Counted from the first letter of the stretch, positions 19,018 to 28,179 are shown. The stretch: 64,000 nucleotides of DNA from an uncultured Granulosicoccaceae bacterium (GCA_938006335.1 CALLMF010000022.1:62001-126000), one strand, 5' to 3'. Made by a program: numbers and translations. The notes: a model not told the origin generated them from the sequence alone.

Positions 19018-19956
19018 ATGGCTCGTAAACCAAGAATTCATTTCAGCGGTGCTGTGTATCACGTGCTGTTGCGTGGTCTGGAGGACAAGGCTGTCTTTCG
19101 GACCGTTGGTGACCGGCGCCAGTGGGAAGCACTGGTCGCCGAAGGGGTGGAGCGTTTCGACCACAAGGTGCTCGGGTTCTGCTGGATGACGGATCACGTG
19201 CAGCTTGCCATCGAGGTGGGCGACGTTCCGCTGTCCCGCGTCATGCAAAACCTGTCGTTTCGCTACACGCGTTATTACAACGGCCAGCATGACGAGGACG
19301 GGGCGCTGTTTCATGGTCGCTACAAGGCCATATTGGTCGACCCGGATCGCTACCTTACCGAGCTCGTCGCGTATATCCACAACAACCCTGTGCGTGCTGG
19401 CAAGGCAAAGAAGGCAGCCGATTTCAAATGGTCCAGCCATGCCACCTACCTCGGTAAGGACAACCGCGAGTGGGTGAGCACGGAACGTTGCCTTGAAAGC
19501 TTCGGCAAGACTTCCAGGAAGGCGGTTCCCGCGTTTGCCAAATTCGTGGATGCGGCGCGCAGCGAAGGCGTGCGTAGTGACCTGGAGCGCGGTACCGATG
19601 GGGGGCGTTTGCTTGGCGATGCCAAGTTCAAGCGCAGAGCCTTGAAGCCTGCGAAACCTGTCAAACGACCGATGAATCTGAATCAGCTGGTCAAGCTCGT
19701 GTGTCGGGAGGAAGGTGTCAAGGAGGCAGAGCTGAAGACACCAAGCCGTGCGCGCCGTGAAAGCGCCATTCGCCAGACCATCGCCTATCTCGCGATGGAG
19801 TTCAGCATTGCGAACCTCACGGCGCTGGCAGACAGGTTCAACCGCGATCTGACCACCATGAGCCGGAACCAGCGCTACTTCCGCGACCGCTTGGCCGAGG
19901 ACAGTGCCCTGCGAAAGCGTGTCACGCAACTGCGCAGGCAGGTCTCGGCCAGCTGA
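19018..19956 (+). CDS. REP-associated tyrosine transposase (RAYT) with DnaA-like C-terminal domain
   Basis: Y1/IS200-like transposase of 312 residues of the single-copy RAYT class that mobilises or maintains REP palindromes. The N-terminal domain shows FSGAVYHVLLRG, the metal motif region CWMTDHVQLAIEV, LFHGRYKAILV and YIHNNPVRAGKA. The HUH motif is H60-V-Q62, with Gln in place of the second His. Residues about 222-295 (MNLNQLVKLVCREEGV, then ESAIRQTIAYLAMEF and DLTTMSRNQRYF) resemble the DnaA C-terminal DNA-binding domain found in one RAYT subgroup. No transposon ends were found. GTCTGACC occurs on both sides (18841 and 20542) and may be remnant flanking sequence. Confidence 0.85.
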   Translation: MARKPRIHFSGAVYHVLLRGLEDKAVFRTVGDRRQWEALVAEGVERFDHKVLGFCWMTDHVQLAIEVGDVPLSRVMQNLSFRYTRYYNGQHDEDGALFHGRYKAILVDPDRYLTELVAYIHNNPVRAGKAKKAADFKWSSHATYLGKDNREWVSTERCLESFGKTSRKAVPAFAKFVDAARSEGVRSDLERGTDGGRLLGDAKFKRRALKPAKPVKRPMNLNQLVKLVCREEGVKEAELKTPSRARRESAIRQTIAYLAMEFSIANLTALADRFNRDLTTMSRNQRYFRDRLAEDSALRKRVTQLRRQVSAS

Positions 19957-19986
19957 CGCGTTTGTCGCCGAGCAGAGTCGGACTTC

Positions 19987-20499
19987 GTGGCTGGTTCCCA
20001 TGACGAGCTGCTCGACACCGTCGATGCAGCAAACAACGTGGTCGGTCAGTTCCCGCGTAACGAGGTGCATGCCCGAGGGTTGATGCATCGTTCGGTGCAT
20101 GTGCTGTTGTTCAACACCAGGCAGCAGCTGTTTGTGCAAAAACGAAGCGTCTCCAAGGACACCAATGCAGGGCTGTGGGACACCAGCGCCGCGGGCCATG
20201 TGGACGCCGGCGAGTCGCCATTGGAAGCAGCGGTTCGGGAGTTGCACGAGGAGCTTGGCGTGCGTGTCGAAGCCGACGATCTCGAGCCCGTTGTGCTGTT
20301 TGCTCCGGACCCCACTACCGGCAACGAGTTCGTCCAGGTGTACCGCGCCACGTCAGACGCAGTGCTGACCTTGGAAGAGGACGAGATCGACGATGGGCGG
20401 TGGTTCGACGGTGACGAGCTCGACCGATCCATCGCCGCAGATCCATCCCGGTACACCACGGTTTTCCGGCGCATCCGGGCCTACCCAGGCGATGCTTGA
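19987..20499 (+). CDS. Nudix hydrolase (YfcD-like)
   Basis: Cytoplasmic Nudix hydrolase of 170 residues. The complete Nudix box is GHVDAGESPLEAAVRELHEELGV, read here as G-x5-E-x7-REL-x-EE-x-G, with the metal-binding glutamates intact. The N-terminal part (DELLDTVDAANNVVGQFPRNEVHARGL, then HRSVHVLLFN) is the layout of the YfcD/isopentenyl-diphosphate-isomerase-like branch. The start is GTG 19987, 31 nt after the RAYT stop, with a weak ribosome site. The substrate is unknown. Confidence 0.88.
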   Translation: MAGSHDELLDTVDAANNVVGQFPRNEVHARGLMHRSVHVLLFNTRQQLFVQKRSVSKDTNAGLWDTSAAGHVDAGESPLEAAVRELHEELGVRVEADDLEPVVLFAPDPTTGNEFVQVYRATSDAVLTLEEDEIDDGRWFDGDELDRSIAADPSRYTTVFRRIRAYPGDA

Positions 20500-20634
20500 G
20501 CAGCTGCATTGACGAGGGGCTTGGCTCCTGTCTAAGTTCGCGTCTGACCCCCGTGTGAAACCTTAACGCGGTAGCTGCGTCTGGCAGAATGGGGCGGACA
20601 GGCTCTCTGTGTGGGCCGAAGAGACCATCATCCC

Positions 20635-21579
20635 GTGATCAAGACCGAACACCTCCGTCTGCCGCTCATTGCCGCCCCGATGTTTCTGGTTTCGGGGCCC
20701 GAGCTCGTGGTGGCCGCGTGCCGGGCGGGAGTGATCGGCACCTTTCCTGCGCTCAATCAACGCAGCAACGCGGGGCTGGGAGAATGGCTGGACACCATCG
20801 ATTCCTCGCTGGAAGGGGTGGCGCATCCCGGTTATGGGGTGAACCTGATTGTCCATGGGAGCAACACGCGTCTGCGCGAGGACATCGCCACCTGTGTGCA
20901 GCACAAGGTCCCGCTAGTCATAACCTCCTTGGGTGCGGTCAAGGATGTCGTGGACGCCGTGCATTCCTACGGCGGTCTGGTGTTTCACGACGTGATCAAT
21001 CGCCGACATGCCGAAAAGGCGGCAGACGCGGGTGTTGACGGTTTGATTTGTGTGGCTGCCGGTGCCGGTGGCCACGCCGGCACCTTGAGCCCGTTTGCGT
21101 TTCTCAATGAAGTGCGATCGTTTTTTGACGGCACGGTAATCCTGTCCGGTGCCATGTCCACAGGGCGGGATATCGCCGCGGCTCGCATGGCCGGCGCTGA
21201 CTACGCCTACCTCGGCACGCGCTTCATCTGTACCACGGAGAGCATGGCGGTCGATGCCTACAAAAAGTCCATCGAATCTGTGAGCTCCGCGGCCAGGGGC
21301 ATTACGTACACTGATGCGGTCTCTGGCGTCAATGCAAACTTTCTCACCGAGAGTATCGAGGCAGCCAAGGCCCGGGGTGAGCTGGGTGACGGCACCGATG
21401 GCAGCAATCCGGACCTGAATTCCATCGAAAGTGAGGCCAAGGCATGGCGTGACATCTGGTCTGCTGGACATGGCGCTTCGAGCATTGATGCCTCGCCCAG
21501 TGTGGCCACTCTCGTAGATGAGCTGGAGGGTGAGTTCAACGCGGCGATCGACGCATTGGCAGCACAACGAGTCTCATGA
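20635..21579 (+). CDS. Nitronate monooxygenase family FMN protein
   Basis: TIM-barrel flavoprotein of the nitronate monooxygenase (2-nitropropane dioxygenase) family that oxidises alkyl nitronates using FMN and oxygen. About 314 residues from GTG 20635. Diagnostic segments are LPLIAAPMFLVSGPELVVAA, GVIGTFPALNQR, the central GADYAYLGTRF and the glycine-rich VAAGAGGHAGT. The catalytic His appears in FHDVINRRHAEKA or in GAGGHAG. Its stop overlaps the start of the next gene as ATGA, so the two are translationally coupled; the functional link to amine oxidation is unclear. Confidence 0.88.
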   Translation: MIKTEHLRLPLIAAPMFLVSGPELVVAACRAGVIGTFPALNQRSNAGLGEWLDTIDSSLEGVAHPGYGVNLIVHGSNTRLREDIATCVQHKVPLVITSLGAVKDVVDAVHSYGGLVFHDVINRRHAEKAADAGVDGLICVAAGAGGHAGTLSPFAFLNEVRSFFDGTVILSGAMSTGRDIAAARMAGADYAYLGTRFICTTESMAVDAYKKSIESVSSAARGITYTDAVSGVNANFLTESIEAAKARGELGDGTDGSNPDLNSIESEAKAWRDIWSAGHGASSIDASPSVATLVDELEGEFNAAIDALAAQRVS

Positions 21580-24053
21580 CGGGTCCGTCCGCAAACATCG
21601 AGCTGCCGCAACGCGCCAGCGCGGTTGTGATCGGTGGCGGTGTCACCGGTGCCAGCGTCGCCTGGCATCTCGCCAAGCTCGGTTGGCAGGATGTCGTGCT
21701 GCTCGAACGTCAGCAGTTTGCCTGCGGCACCACCTGGCACGCAGCAGGGCTTATCGGTACACAACGGGCCAACGAGTCACACGCCAAACTCACTGAGTAC
21801 TCGATGCGCCTGCTACACGACATCGAAGAGGAGACCGGGCAGAGCACGGGATTTCGTCAGGTCGGCAGTCTGTCGATCGCACACTCCAACGATCGCTGGG
21901 AGGAGCTGCGCCGCACCGCATCGATGAACAATGCGTTTGGCGTCACACAGGTTGACCTCGTCACACCGGAGGAGATCGGCACCTTGTTTCCTCTGGTGGA
22001 TACCTCGGGGCTGATCGGTGGCACTTTTGTCGCTCATGACGGCAAGGGCAATCCGACGGAAGTCACCATGGCCTTTGTGAAGGGCGCGCGTGCGCGCGGT
22101 GCGCATTGTCTGGAAGGGGTGACCGTTGAGGATGTGCTCATCGAAAATAACCGGGTCACCGGCGTCAAGACAGACCACGGAACGGTTCGAACAGACTTCG
22201 TGGTCAACGCAGGCGGCATGTGGGCGCGCGCGCTTGGCAGGAAATCGGGTGTGAACATCCCCCTGCATGCGTGCGAGCACTACTACGCGGTCACCGAGAA
22301 GCTCGATGCGGTGCACCGAGACCTGCCTGTATTGAGAGACCACGACAAGTGTGTGTACATCAAGGAGGACGCGGGTGGCTTGCTGGTCGGTGCCTTCGAA
22401 AAGAAGGCTCGAGCCTGGGGGCAGACGGGCATACCGGCTGACTTCTGCTTCGACGAGTTGCCCGGTCACATGGACGAGCAGCTGATGCCGGTACTCGCGG
22501 ACGCCATGCAGCGTGTCCCGATTCTGCAGGATGCCGGATGGCGCAGCTTCTTCTGTGGCCCGGAGTCTTTCACGCCTGACGACCAGTTCCACGTCGGCGA
22601 GTCGCCTGAGGTGCGTGGCTACTTCGTGGCAGCGGGTCTCAACTCGGTCGGCATCCAGAGCTCGGGCGGCATCGGCAAGGTGTGCGCCGAGTGGATGCAC
22701 CACGGACACTCTCCGCTCGATCTATGGGGCAATGACCTGCGCCGCATGTATCCCTTCATGGGCACGCAGGCCTTCATAGAGGAAAGAGTGACCGAATCGC
22801 TCGGTTTGCTTTACCAGAATCATTTTCCGTTCAGGCAATTCGAGTCTGCACGCAATGTTCGGCTGTCACCGATTCATCAGCGTCTGGTCGAGCACCGGGC
22901 CTGCTTCGGGCAAGTGGCCGGTTGGGAGCGTGCCAACTGGTTCGCCCCTGAAGGCGTCGAGCCGGTCTACGAGTACAGCTTTGGGCGTCAGAACTGGTTT
23001 GACTATTCGGCTGCGGAGCATCTCGCTGGCCGCGAGAAGGTCGTCTTGTATGACCAGTCCAGCTTTTCCAAATACCTCGTGCAGGGTCGCGATGCGCTTG
23101 CGCAGCTCAGTCGCATCTGCACCGCCAACATCGACGTTGCTGCCGGCAAGATCGTCTACACGCACTGGCTCAACGAACGCGGCGGCATCGAGGCGGACCT
23201 CACGGTCACGCGGCTTGATGAGCGCCGCTTTCTGGTGATTTCGGGTGCGGCCACCACGCACAAGGACCTTAATCTGCTCGCGCGCAACATCGACCCTGAC
23301 AGTGCCTGCACCGTGACCGATGTCACCAGCCAGCATGCGATTTTCGGGATCATGGGTCCGAACAGTCGAGCCTTGCTTGAGCCCCTGCTGGGCATCGACC
23401 TCAGCGATGCGGCCTTTCCCTTCGGTACGTCGCAGATCGCCGAGATCGGCTATGCGCCAGTCCGTGCAACTCGCGTGTCTTTCATCGGCGAGCTCGGTTG
23501 GGAGATCACCGTGGATACCGACATGGCGGTGCCGGTGTTTGATCGCCTGCTCGCTGCAGGCACCGCGCATGGGTTGACGCTGGCAGGCTTGCACGCGCTC
23601 GATAGCAGCCGGCTGGAAAAGAAGTTTCTGCACTTCGGGCACGATGTGGCCGACGAGGACACGCCGCTGGAGGCGGGCGTCGGCTTCGTGTGCGCGCTGG
23701 ACAAGCCAGGGGGCTTCATCGGGCGGGAGGCCATCGCACGACAGAAGGACACCGGAGCCCATTTGCGCAAGCGTCTGGTGCAGTTCGTGTTGGACGATGC
23801 CGAGCCGCTGTTCTGGCACCACGAGCCCATCATCAAGGATGCCCAATGCGTCGGATACCTGACGTCTGGTGGGTATGGTCATAGCCTCGGTGCCTCGGTA
23901 GGACTCGGCTACGTCAGGTCAGAGGACGCGATCGATCAGGCGTGGCTGGACAGCGCCACGTGGTCCATCGAGGTCGGTGGCGAACGGTATACGGCCCGAG
24001 CCAGCTTGCGAGCGGCCTGGGACCCCAAAGGGGAGCGTCTGAGAAGCGTGTAA
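21576..24053 (+). CDS. Dimethylglycine/sarcosine dehydrogenase-like FAD protein with GcvT domain
   Basis: Two-domain enzyme of 825 residues that oxidatively demethylates a secondary or tertiary amine and passes the one-carbon unit to folate. Residues 1-390 are a DAO-type FAD domain: the dinucleotide motif is VVIGGGVTGASVAWHL and the FAD-attachment region is CGTTWHAAGLIG, with the His that is covalently flavinylated in DMGDH. The remainder is the FAO middle segment plus GcvT (aminomethyltransferase) domains, including GELGWEITVDTDMAVPVFD, LHALDSSRLEK and GYGHSLGASVGLGYV. Marine bacteria use such enzymes on glycine-betaine breakdown products. The exact amine is not decidable from sequence. Confidence 0.88.
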   Translation: MTGPSANIELPQRASAVVIGGGVTGASVAWHLAKLGWQDVVLLERQQFACGTTWHAAGLIGTQRANESHAKLTEYSMRLLHDIEEETGQSTGFRQVGSLSIAHSNDRWEELRRTASMNNAFGVTQVDLVTPEEIGTLFPLVDTSGLIGGTFVAHDGKGNPTEVTMAFVKGARARGAHCLEGVTVEDVLIENNRVTGVKTDHGTVRTDFVVNAGGMWARALGRKSGVNIPLHACEHYYAVTEKLDAVHRDLPVLRDHDKCVYIKEDAGGLLVGAFEKKARAWGQTGIPADFCFDELPGHMDEQLMPVLADAMQRVPILQDAGWRSFFCGPESFTPDDQFHVGESPEVRGYFVAAGLNSVGIQSSGGIGKVCAEWMHHGHSPLDLWGNDLRRMYPFMGTQAFIEERVTESLGLLYQNHFPFRQFESARNVRLSPIHQRLVEHRACFGQVAGWERANWFAPEGVEPVYEYSFGRQNWFDYSAAEHLAGREKVVLYDQSSFSKYLVQGRDALAQLSRICTANIDVAAGKIVYTHWLNERGGIEADLTVTRLDERRFLVISGAATTHKDLNLLARNIDPDSACTVTDVTSQHAIFGIMGPNSRALLEPLLGIDLSDAAFPFGTSQIAEIGYAPVRATRVSFIGELGWEITVDTDMAVPVFDRLLAAGTAHGLTLAGLHALDSSRLEKKFLHFGHDVADEDTPLEAGVGFVCALDKPGGFIGREAIARQKDTGAHLRKRLVQFVLDDAEPLFWHHEPIIKDAQCVGYLTSGGYGHSLGASVGLGYVRSEDAIDQAWLDSATWSIEVGGERYTARASLRAAWDPKGERLRSV

Positions 24054-24131
24054 ATGGTCTTTGGTGGAACAGCCTGTGCAAGCAGACAGGCTTCCTGACC
24101 CCGCAATGGGGCGTTGTTCCGTGCCTGAGCC

Positions 24132-24704
24132 ATGCAGATTGTCGAGACCGATATCCCGGAAGTGCTGATCGTCGAGCCCACCGTGTTTGGTGATCAACGT
24201 GGCTTTTTCATGGAAAGCTTCAACCGCCAGGCATTCGAGGAGGTGGGTTTGCCGACCGAATTCGTGCAGGACAACCACAGCCGTTCCGCTCAGGGCGTAC
24301 TGCGCGGGATGCACTACCAGATGCAGCAGACGCAGGGCAAACTGGTGCGTGTCACCGCAGGGGCGGTGTTCGATGTCGCCGTGGACATGCGCAGAGAATC
24401 CGAATATTTCGGACGCTGGGTCGGCGTGGAGCTCAGCGCCGAAAACAAGAAACAACTGTGGGTGCCGCCGGGCTTTGCGCACGGCTTCTACACGCTCAGC
24501 CAGAGCGCAGACTTTCAGTACAAGTGCACCGACTATTACGCCCCGCAGCACGAGCGCTGCCTGCTGTGGAATGATGCCGAGGTGGGAATCGAATGGCCGA
24601 TCGCTTCAGGCGACGAGCCAACGCTCGCCGCCAAGGACGCGGCTGGCTTGCCGTTGGCGCAGGCAGAGGCCTTTGGGCATGTTGCGTTTGACCGCGCGGC
24701 ATGA
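24132..24704 (+). CDS. rfbC: dTDP-4-dehydrorhamnose 3,5-epimerase
   Basis: Third enzyme of dTDP-L-rhamnose synthesis for lipopolysaccharide or other surface glycans. The 190-residue cupin has the family length. Key segments are GDQRGFFMESFN, DNHSRSAQGVLRGMHYQ with the catalytic His, VFDVAVDMRRES, and PPGFAHGFYTL followed by FQYKCTDYY with the catalytic Tyr. It is followed by rfbD with an ATGA overlap. Confidence 0.96.
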   Translation: MQIVETDIPEVLIVEPTVFGDQRGFFMESFNRQAFEEVGLPTEFVQDNHSRSAQGVLRGMHYQMQQTQGKLVRVTAGAVFDVAVDMRRESEYFGRWVGVELSAENKKQLWVPPGFAHGFYTLSQSADFQYKCTDYYAPQHERCLLWNDAEVGIEWPIASGDEPTLAAKDAAGLPLAQAEAFGHVAFDRAA

Positions 24705-25615
24705 CTGCCGACACCCACGTTTTTTCTGGAGCGGCTGCGAGGGGCGCCACACGTGTGCTCATCGCAGGGAGTGAGCGCGGTCAGCTTTTCCACGAGCTGA
24801 TGCGCTGTGTCCCGGGTGGAGTCGAGGCACGCGCCTTGTCTGCGGACGGCGAGCGTGTCGACGTCACCGATGCGGCGCGGGTTGCGCGTCTGGTAGAAGA
24901 CATCCAGCCTCACGCCATCATCAATGCGGCCGCCTGGACAGGCGTGGACACCGCTGAAAGCGAAGCCGATGCAGCACGTCGCGTCAATGTGGATGGTGCC
25001 CGCAATCTTGCGGCTGCGGCGGAGTCGGTTGGCGCGCATTTCTCGCATGTGTCTACCGACTTCGTTTTTGGTCCTGGTAACGGCAGTCCGTTTGCGATCG
25101 ATGCGCCGACCGGCCCAATGAGTGTGTATGGGCACACCAAGCTAGACGGAGAGATCGCTGTGCGTGACGCTTGTCCGGGAGCTGCCATCGTGCGCACTGC
25201 CTGGGTCTACTCCAGTCATGGCAGCAACTTCGTCAAGACGATGCTGCGTCTGATGGCAGAACGGGACGAACTCGGCGTCATCGCTGATCAGGTCGGATCT
25301 CCGACGTGGGCGCGATCGTTGGCCGAGGCCTTGTGGCAAGCGGCCACACTCCGCTCGTCCGGCATGTTTCACTGGACCGGGGCAGGGGTGGCAAGCTGGT
25401 ATGACTTTGCCGTAGCCATCAGAGATGAAGCGCGTGCGTTGGATCTGCTCGATAGCGACGTCCGCGTCAAGCCTCTGACAACGGCGGAATATCCGACACC
25501 TGCCGCCCGCCCACCGTATAGCGTCATGGAACTTGGCTCTACCTGTGCGGCGCTCGGCCTTACCCCAACACACTGGCGCGAAGACCTTCGTGCCATGCTC
25601 AGAGAACTCACATGA
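24701..25615 (+). CDS. rfbD: dTDP-4-dehydrorhamnose reductase
   Basis: Last enzyme of dTDP-L-rhamnose synthesis, an NAD(P)H-dependent SDR-type reductase of 304 residues. The N-terminal Rossmann motif is degenerate (RVLIAGSERGQLFHEL instead of the usual GxxGQLG), preceded by about 16 extra residues. The rest is typical: AIINAAAWTGVDTAE, FSHVSTDFVFG, the catalytic YGHTK (YxxxK), IVRTAWVYSSHGSNFV and MFHWTG. It overlaps both neighbours by ATGA, so rfbC-rfbD-rfbB are translationally coupled. Confidence 0.95.
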   Translation: MTADTHVFSGAAARGATRVLIAGSERGQLFHELMRCVPGGVEARALSADGERVDVTDAARVARLVEDIQPHAIINAAAWTGVDTAESEADAARRVNVDGARNLAAAAESVGAHFSHVSTDFVFGPGNGSPFAIDAPTGPMSVYGHTKLDGEIAVRDACPGAAIVRTAWVYSSHGSNFVKTMLRLMAERDELGVIADQVGSPTWARSLAEALWQAATLRSSGMFHWTGAGVASWYDFAVAIRDEARALDLLDSDVRVKPLTTAEYPTPAARPPYSVMELGSTCAALGLTPTHWREDLRAMLRELT

Positions 25616-26730
25616 CCGACTCACGTGCGTCGATCACGAAGCGTCGTCTACTGGTCACCGGTGGAGCCGGTTTCATCGGCGCCAATTTTGTGCGCTATTG
25701 GCGTGAACAGCATTCCGCCGAGCCTGTGATCGTGCTGGATGCGCTGACGTATGCTGGCAACCGCGCCAATCTTGACGGGCTAGAAGGGCCCGAGTGTCGC
25801 TTTGTTCACGGCAGTATCAACGATACCGAGCTGGTTGAAGGCCTGCTGCGTGACGAGGCGATCAACACCATCGTGCACTTTGCTGCAGAGAGCCACGTAG
25901 ACCGTTCCATAGAAGGACCTGATGTCTTTATCGAGGCGAACATACTCGGCACCTTGAGCCTGCTGAAGGCGGCCCGCAAGGTATGGATGCTCGAACCAGA
26001 AGCTGACGGCTCACCGGCGCTTGCACATCACTTTCATCACGTATCGACCGACGAAGTATTCGGGTCTCTTGCCACTGACGATCCGGCATTTACCGAGCGT
26101 ACCGCCTACGCACCCAACTCGCCGTATTCGGCGAGCAAGGCCGCGTCAGACCATCTGGTGCGAGCCTGGCATCACACCTACGGTCTTGCGGTAACGACCA
26201 GTAATTGCTCCAACAACTACGGCCCCTATCATTTTCCGGAGAAGCTCGTTCCGTTGATGATCCTGAACGTGTTGCACGGCGTCGCCTTGCCGATCTATGG
26301 GGACGGCATGAACGTGCGCGACTGGTTATACGTGGAAGACCACGCCCGTGGTATCGAGCGCGTGCTCGACGACGGGCAGTTGGGTGAAACGTACAACATC
26401 GGTGGCTGCAACGAATGGGCTAACATCGATATCGTCAAGCTCATCTGTGCAACGCTCGACGAGCGCTTTGCAGACGATCCCGCGTTGGCAACCCGCTTTC
26501 CGAAGTCACCAGCCGCATCCGGCAGGTCAGCCGAGTCGCTGATGACGTTCGTGAGCGACCGCGCGGGCCACGATTTTCGTTACGCCATCAATGCCAACCG
26601 CATCGAGACCGAGTTGGGGTTCTCACCCGCCGTCACCTTTGAAGATGGTGTTCAGCGGACCATAGACTGGTATCTGAACAACGAAACCTGGTGGAAGGCC
26701 GTGATGGACGGTAGCTACTGCAAGACCTAG
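25612..26730 (+). CDS. rfbB: dTDP-glucose 4,6-dehydratase
   Basis: Second enzyme of dTDP-L-rhamnose synthesis, an NAD-dependent extended SDR of 372 residues. Motifs: LVTGGAGFIGANFVRYW, HFAAESHVDRSIEGP, HHVSTDEVFGSL, YSASKAASDHLVRAWHHTYG with the catalytic Tyr and Lys, NCSNNYGPYHFPEKLVP, and VRDWLYVEDHARGI. It is last in the rfbC-rfbD-rfbB run. The partner thymidylyltransferase gene rfbA is not in the window and must lie elsewhere, if it exists. Confidence 0.97.
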   Translation: MTDSRASITKRRLLVTGGAGFIGANFVRYWREQHSAEPVIVLDALTYAGNRANLDGLEGPECRFVHGSINDTELVEGLLRDEAINTIVHFAAESHVDRSIEGPDVFIEANILGTLSLLKAARKVWMLEPEADGSPALAHHFHHVSTDEVFGSLATDDPAFTERTAYAPNSPYSASKAASDHLVRAWHHTYGLAVTTSNCSNNYGPYHFPEKLVPLMILNVLHGVALPIYGDGMNVRDWLYVEDHARGIERVLDDGQLGETYNIGGCNEWANIDIVKLICATLDERFADDPALATRFPKSPAASGRSAESLMTFVSDRAGHDFRYAINANRIETELGFSPAVTFEDGVQRTIDWYLNNETWWKAVMDGSYCKT

Positions 26731-26733
26731 CGC

Positions 26734-26755
26734 CGTCGGTGGCTAGATACCGACG
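26734..26755. terminator. Hairpin at the convergent ends of rfbB and chrR
   Basis: CGTCGGT (26734-26740) and ACCGACG (26749-26755) form a seven-base-pair stem around an 8-nt loop. It sits between the two convergent stops and overlaps the last codons of the anti-sigma gene. No T-run follows on either strand, so a terminator role is only a suggestion. Confidence 0.3.
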
Positions 26756-27396
26756 AAGCGCTGCATGACGCGGCCAAAGAACCCGGAGTAACGCACTGGC
26801 GACTGCGTTGCAATCAGGGCGATACAGGGTGCGTCGGCGCTGACTACCGGTCGGTGTGCGTGATTGCCGTCGAGATCCGCGATGTCGCCGGTTGAAAACG
26901 TTCCTATTTCATCGGTGTAGCAACCCTGGACGACATAGGTGAGCTCGCGATCGATGTGCGAGTGATCGCTGAGCACGAGCCCCGGCGCCAGGTGCAGCAG
27001 CTTGAACGCGCCCTTGCCCCGCGGCTCGGACCCCAGGTCGTACTGCTTGATGCCGGGTGCCACGCGGCGCCAGTCAAGCTGGCTGACGGGTTTGGGGAGC
27101 AGCCGGGCTAGCGGGCGCGGGATGCCGGGTTGCAAGGTGGGCGCATCGGGCTGCGGGTCAACGGCCGGCTTACGGGCTGCGCGGATCGCGAGCACATCGC
27201 CGGCGCTCGTGCGCATCGCTGACTTCTCGGCGCTGGCCAGCAGCACCCCGCCGACCTGGTCCGCCGCTTCTGATCGCAGGCGGCAATGAGCGCACACCGT
27301 CAGGTGGCACGCAACCAGGGTTTCCATGGATGCAGCAAGGGAACCGCAAGCGTAGTCTTGCAGTGTTTCGTCAGTGAGGTGGTGGCTCACATTCAT
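26743..27396 (-). CDS. chrR: ChrR-type zinc anti-sigma factor with cupin domain
   Basis: Anti-sigma factor of 217 residues that holds the adjacent ECF sigma inactive. With ATG 27396 as start the zinc ligands fall at H6, H31, C35 and C38 (NVSHHLTDE, then CHLTVCAHC), the same numbering as in Rhodobacter sphaeroides ChrR, which also supports the start. The C-terminal half is a cupin with metal-type residues in LSDHSHIDRELTYVVQG and DLDGNHAHRPV; in R. sphaeroides this domain is needed for the singlet-oxygen response. It follows the sigma gene by 28 nt on the same strand. Confidence 0.93.
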   Translation of the reverse strand: MNVSHHLTDETLQDYACGSLAASMETLVACHLTVCAHCRLRSEAADQVGGVLLASAEKSAMRTSAGDVLAIRAARKPAVDPQPDAPTLQPGIPRPLARLLPKPVSQLDWRRVAPGIKQYDLGSEPRGKGAFKLLHLAPGLVLSDHSHIDRELTYVVQGCYTDEIGTFSTGDIADLDGNHAHRPVVSADAPCIALIATQSPVRYSGFFGRVMQRFVGI

Positions 27397-27424
27397 GTTC
27401 AACAACCCAAAGCCCGTGAATCCG

Positions 27425-28114
27425 TCAGTCGGAATCGAGAAAATCGTCGCGGTCGAGAGCGTCTGTCTCGCCTTGTAATTCCTTCCTTACGGACTGCATC
27501 GCAAGACGGATGCGTGATTTGACGGTACCGACGGGCAAATTGAGCCATTTGGCTATTGCACCGTGGGATTGGCCGCGGAAATAGGACAGATGCATGACCT
27601 GCCGCTGCTCTTGCGGCAGTTTTGCCAGTGCCGCCTCGAGGGTGGCGGCCGACTGGGAATCCGCAACGTAGCGGGCTTGGGGGTCGTTTTCCGTGGTCTC
27701 TACTTCCAGAATCTCGTCATCGAGCTCTACCTCGATACGAGAATTGCCTCGCAAGTAGTCAATGCGGCGATTTCGGGCGATGGTGAATAGCCACGTGCTC
27801 GCTGCCGCTTTTTTCGGGTCGTAGCTTTCGGCCCGGCGCCACACCGTGAGCATGATCTCCTGGGTCAGCTCCTCGGCGGTGTCCTCGTTCATGGCCTTGC
27901 CCATCAGAAAGGACTTGATGCGGCCGGCGTAGTAGTCGAACACCAGGGCGAAAGCCTGCTCATCGCGGTGCTTGCCGACCGCCACGAGCGCGTCTCCCAT
28001 GGTCTTGCGCAATTCGGCGGCAGCCGGGTCGGGAGCTCTCGTGAGCGTGCGATCCGCTGATGGCTTGTCCGTACGAGTCACTACGTCTGCGTTGCTCAAC
28101 TCTGTGGTACACAA
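27425..28114 (-). CDS. rpoE: ECF sigma factor, RpoE/ChrR group
   Basis: Extracytoplasmic-function sigma factor of up to 229 residues. Region 2 includes FALVFDYYAGRIKSFLMG, AEELTQEIMLTVWRR and STWLFTIARNRRIDYLR; region 4 includes LPQEQRQVMHLSYFRGQSH and NLPVGTVKSRIRLAMQSVR. The outermost start is TTG 28114; other in-frame starts exist at GTG 28081 and ATG 28000, and the first 38 residues are outside the conserved domain, so the true start is open. It is paired with the chrR gene and divergent from an operon whose gene families are known targets of this sigma group, so its role is probably singlet-oxygen or membrane-peroxide response. Confidence 0.93.
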   Translation of the reverse strand: MCTTELSNADVVTRTDKPSADRTLTRAPDPAAAELRKTMGDALVAVGKHRDEQAFALVFDYYAGRIKSFLMGKAMNEDTAEELTQEIMLTVWRRAESYDPKKAAASTWLFTIARNRRIDYLRGNSRIEVELDDEILEVETTENDPQARYVADSQSAATLEAALAKLPQEQRQVMHLSYFRGQSHGAIAKWLNLPVGTVKSRIRLAMQSVRKELQGETDALDRDDFLDSD

Positions 28115-28179
28115 TTGAAGGCCCGCCCTGGCGGGTTGTGGCGTGCGCCGGGCATCTTTGAGGCAAACTGGCGCATCAC

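Noticed and set aside
18934-20247. 437-codon minus-strand frame across the RAYT and Nudix genes
   Set aside because: Both plus-strand genes carry clear motifs; the antisense translation is His/Arg-rich without any family feature.
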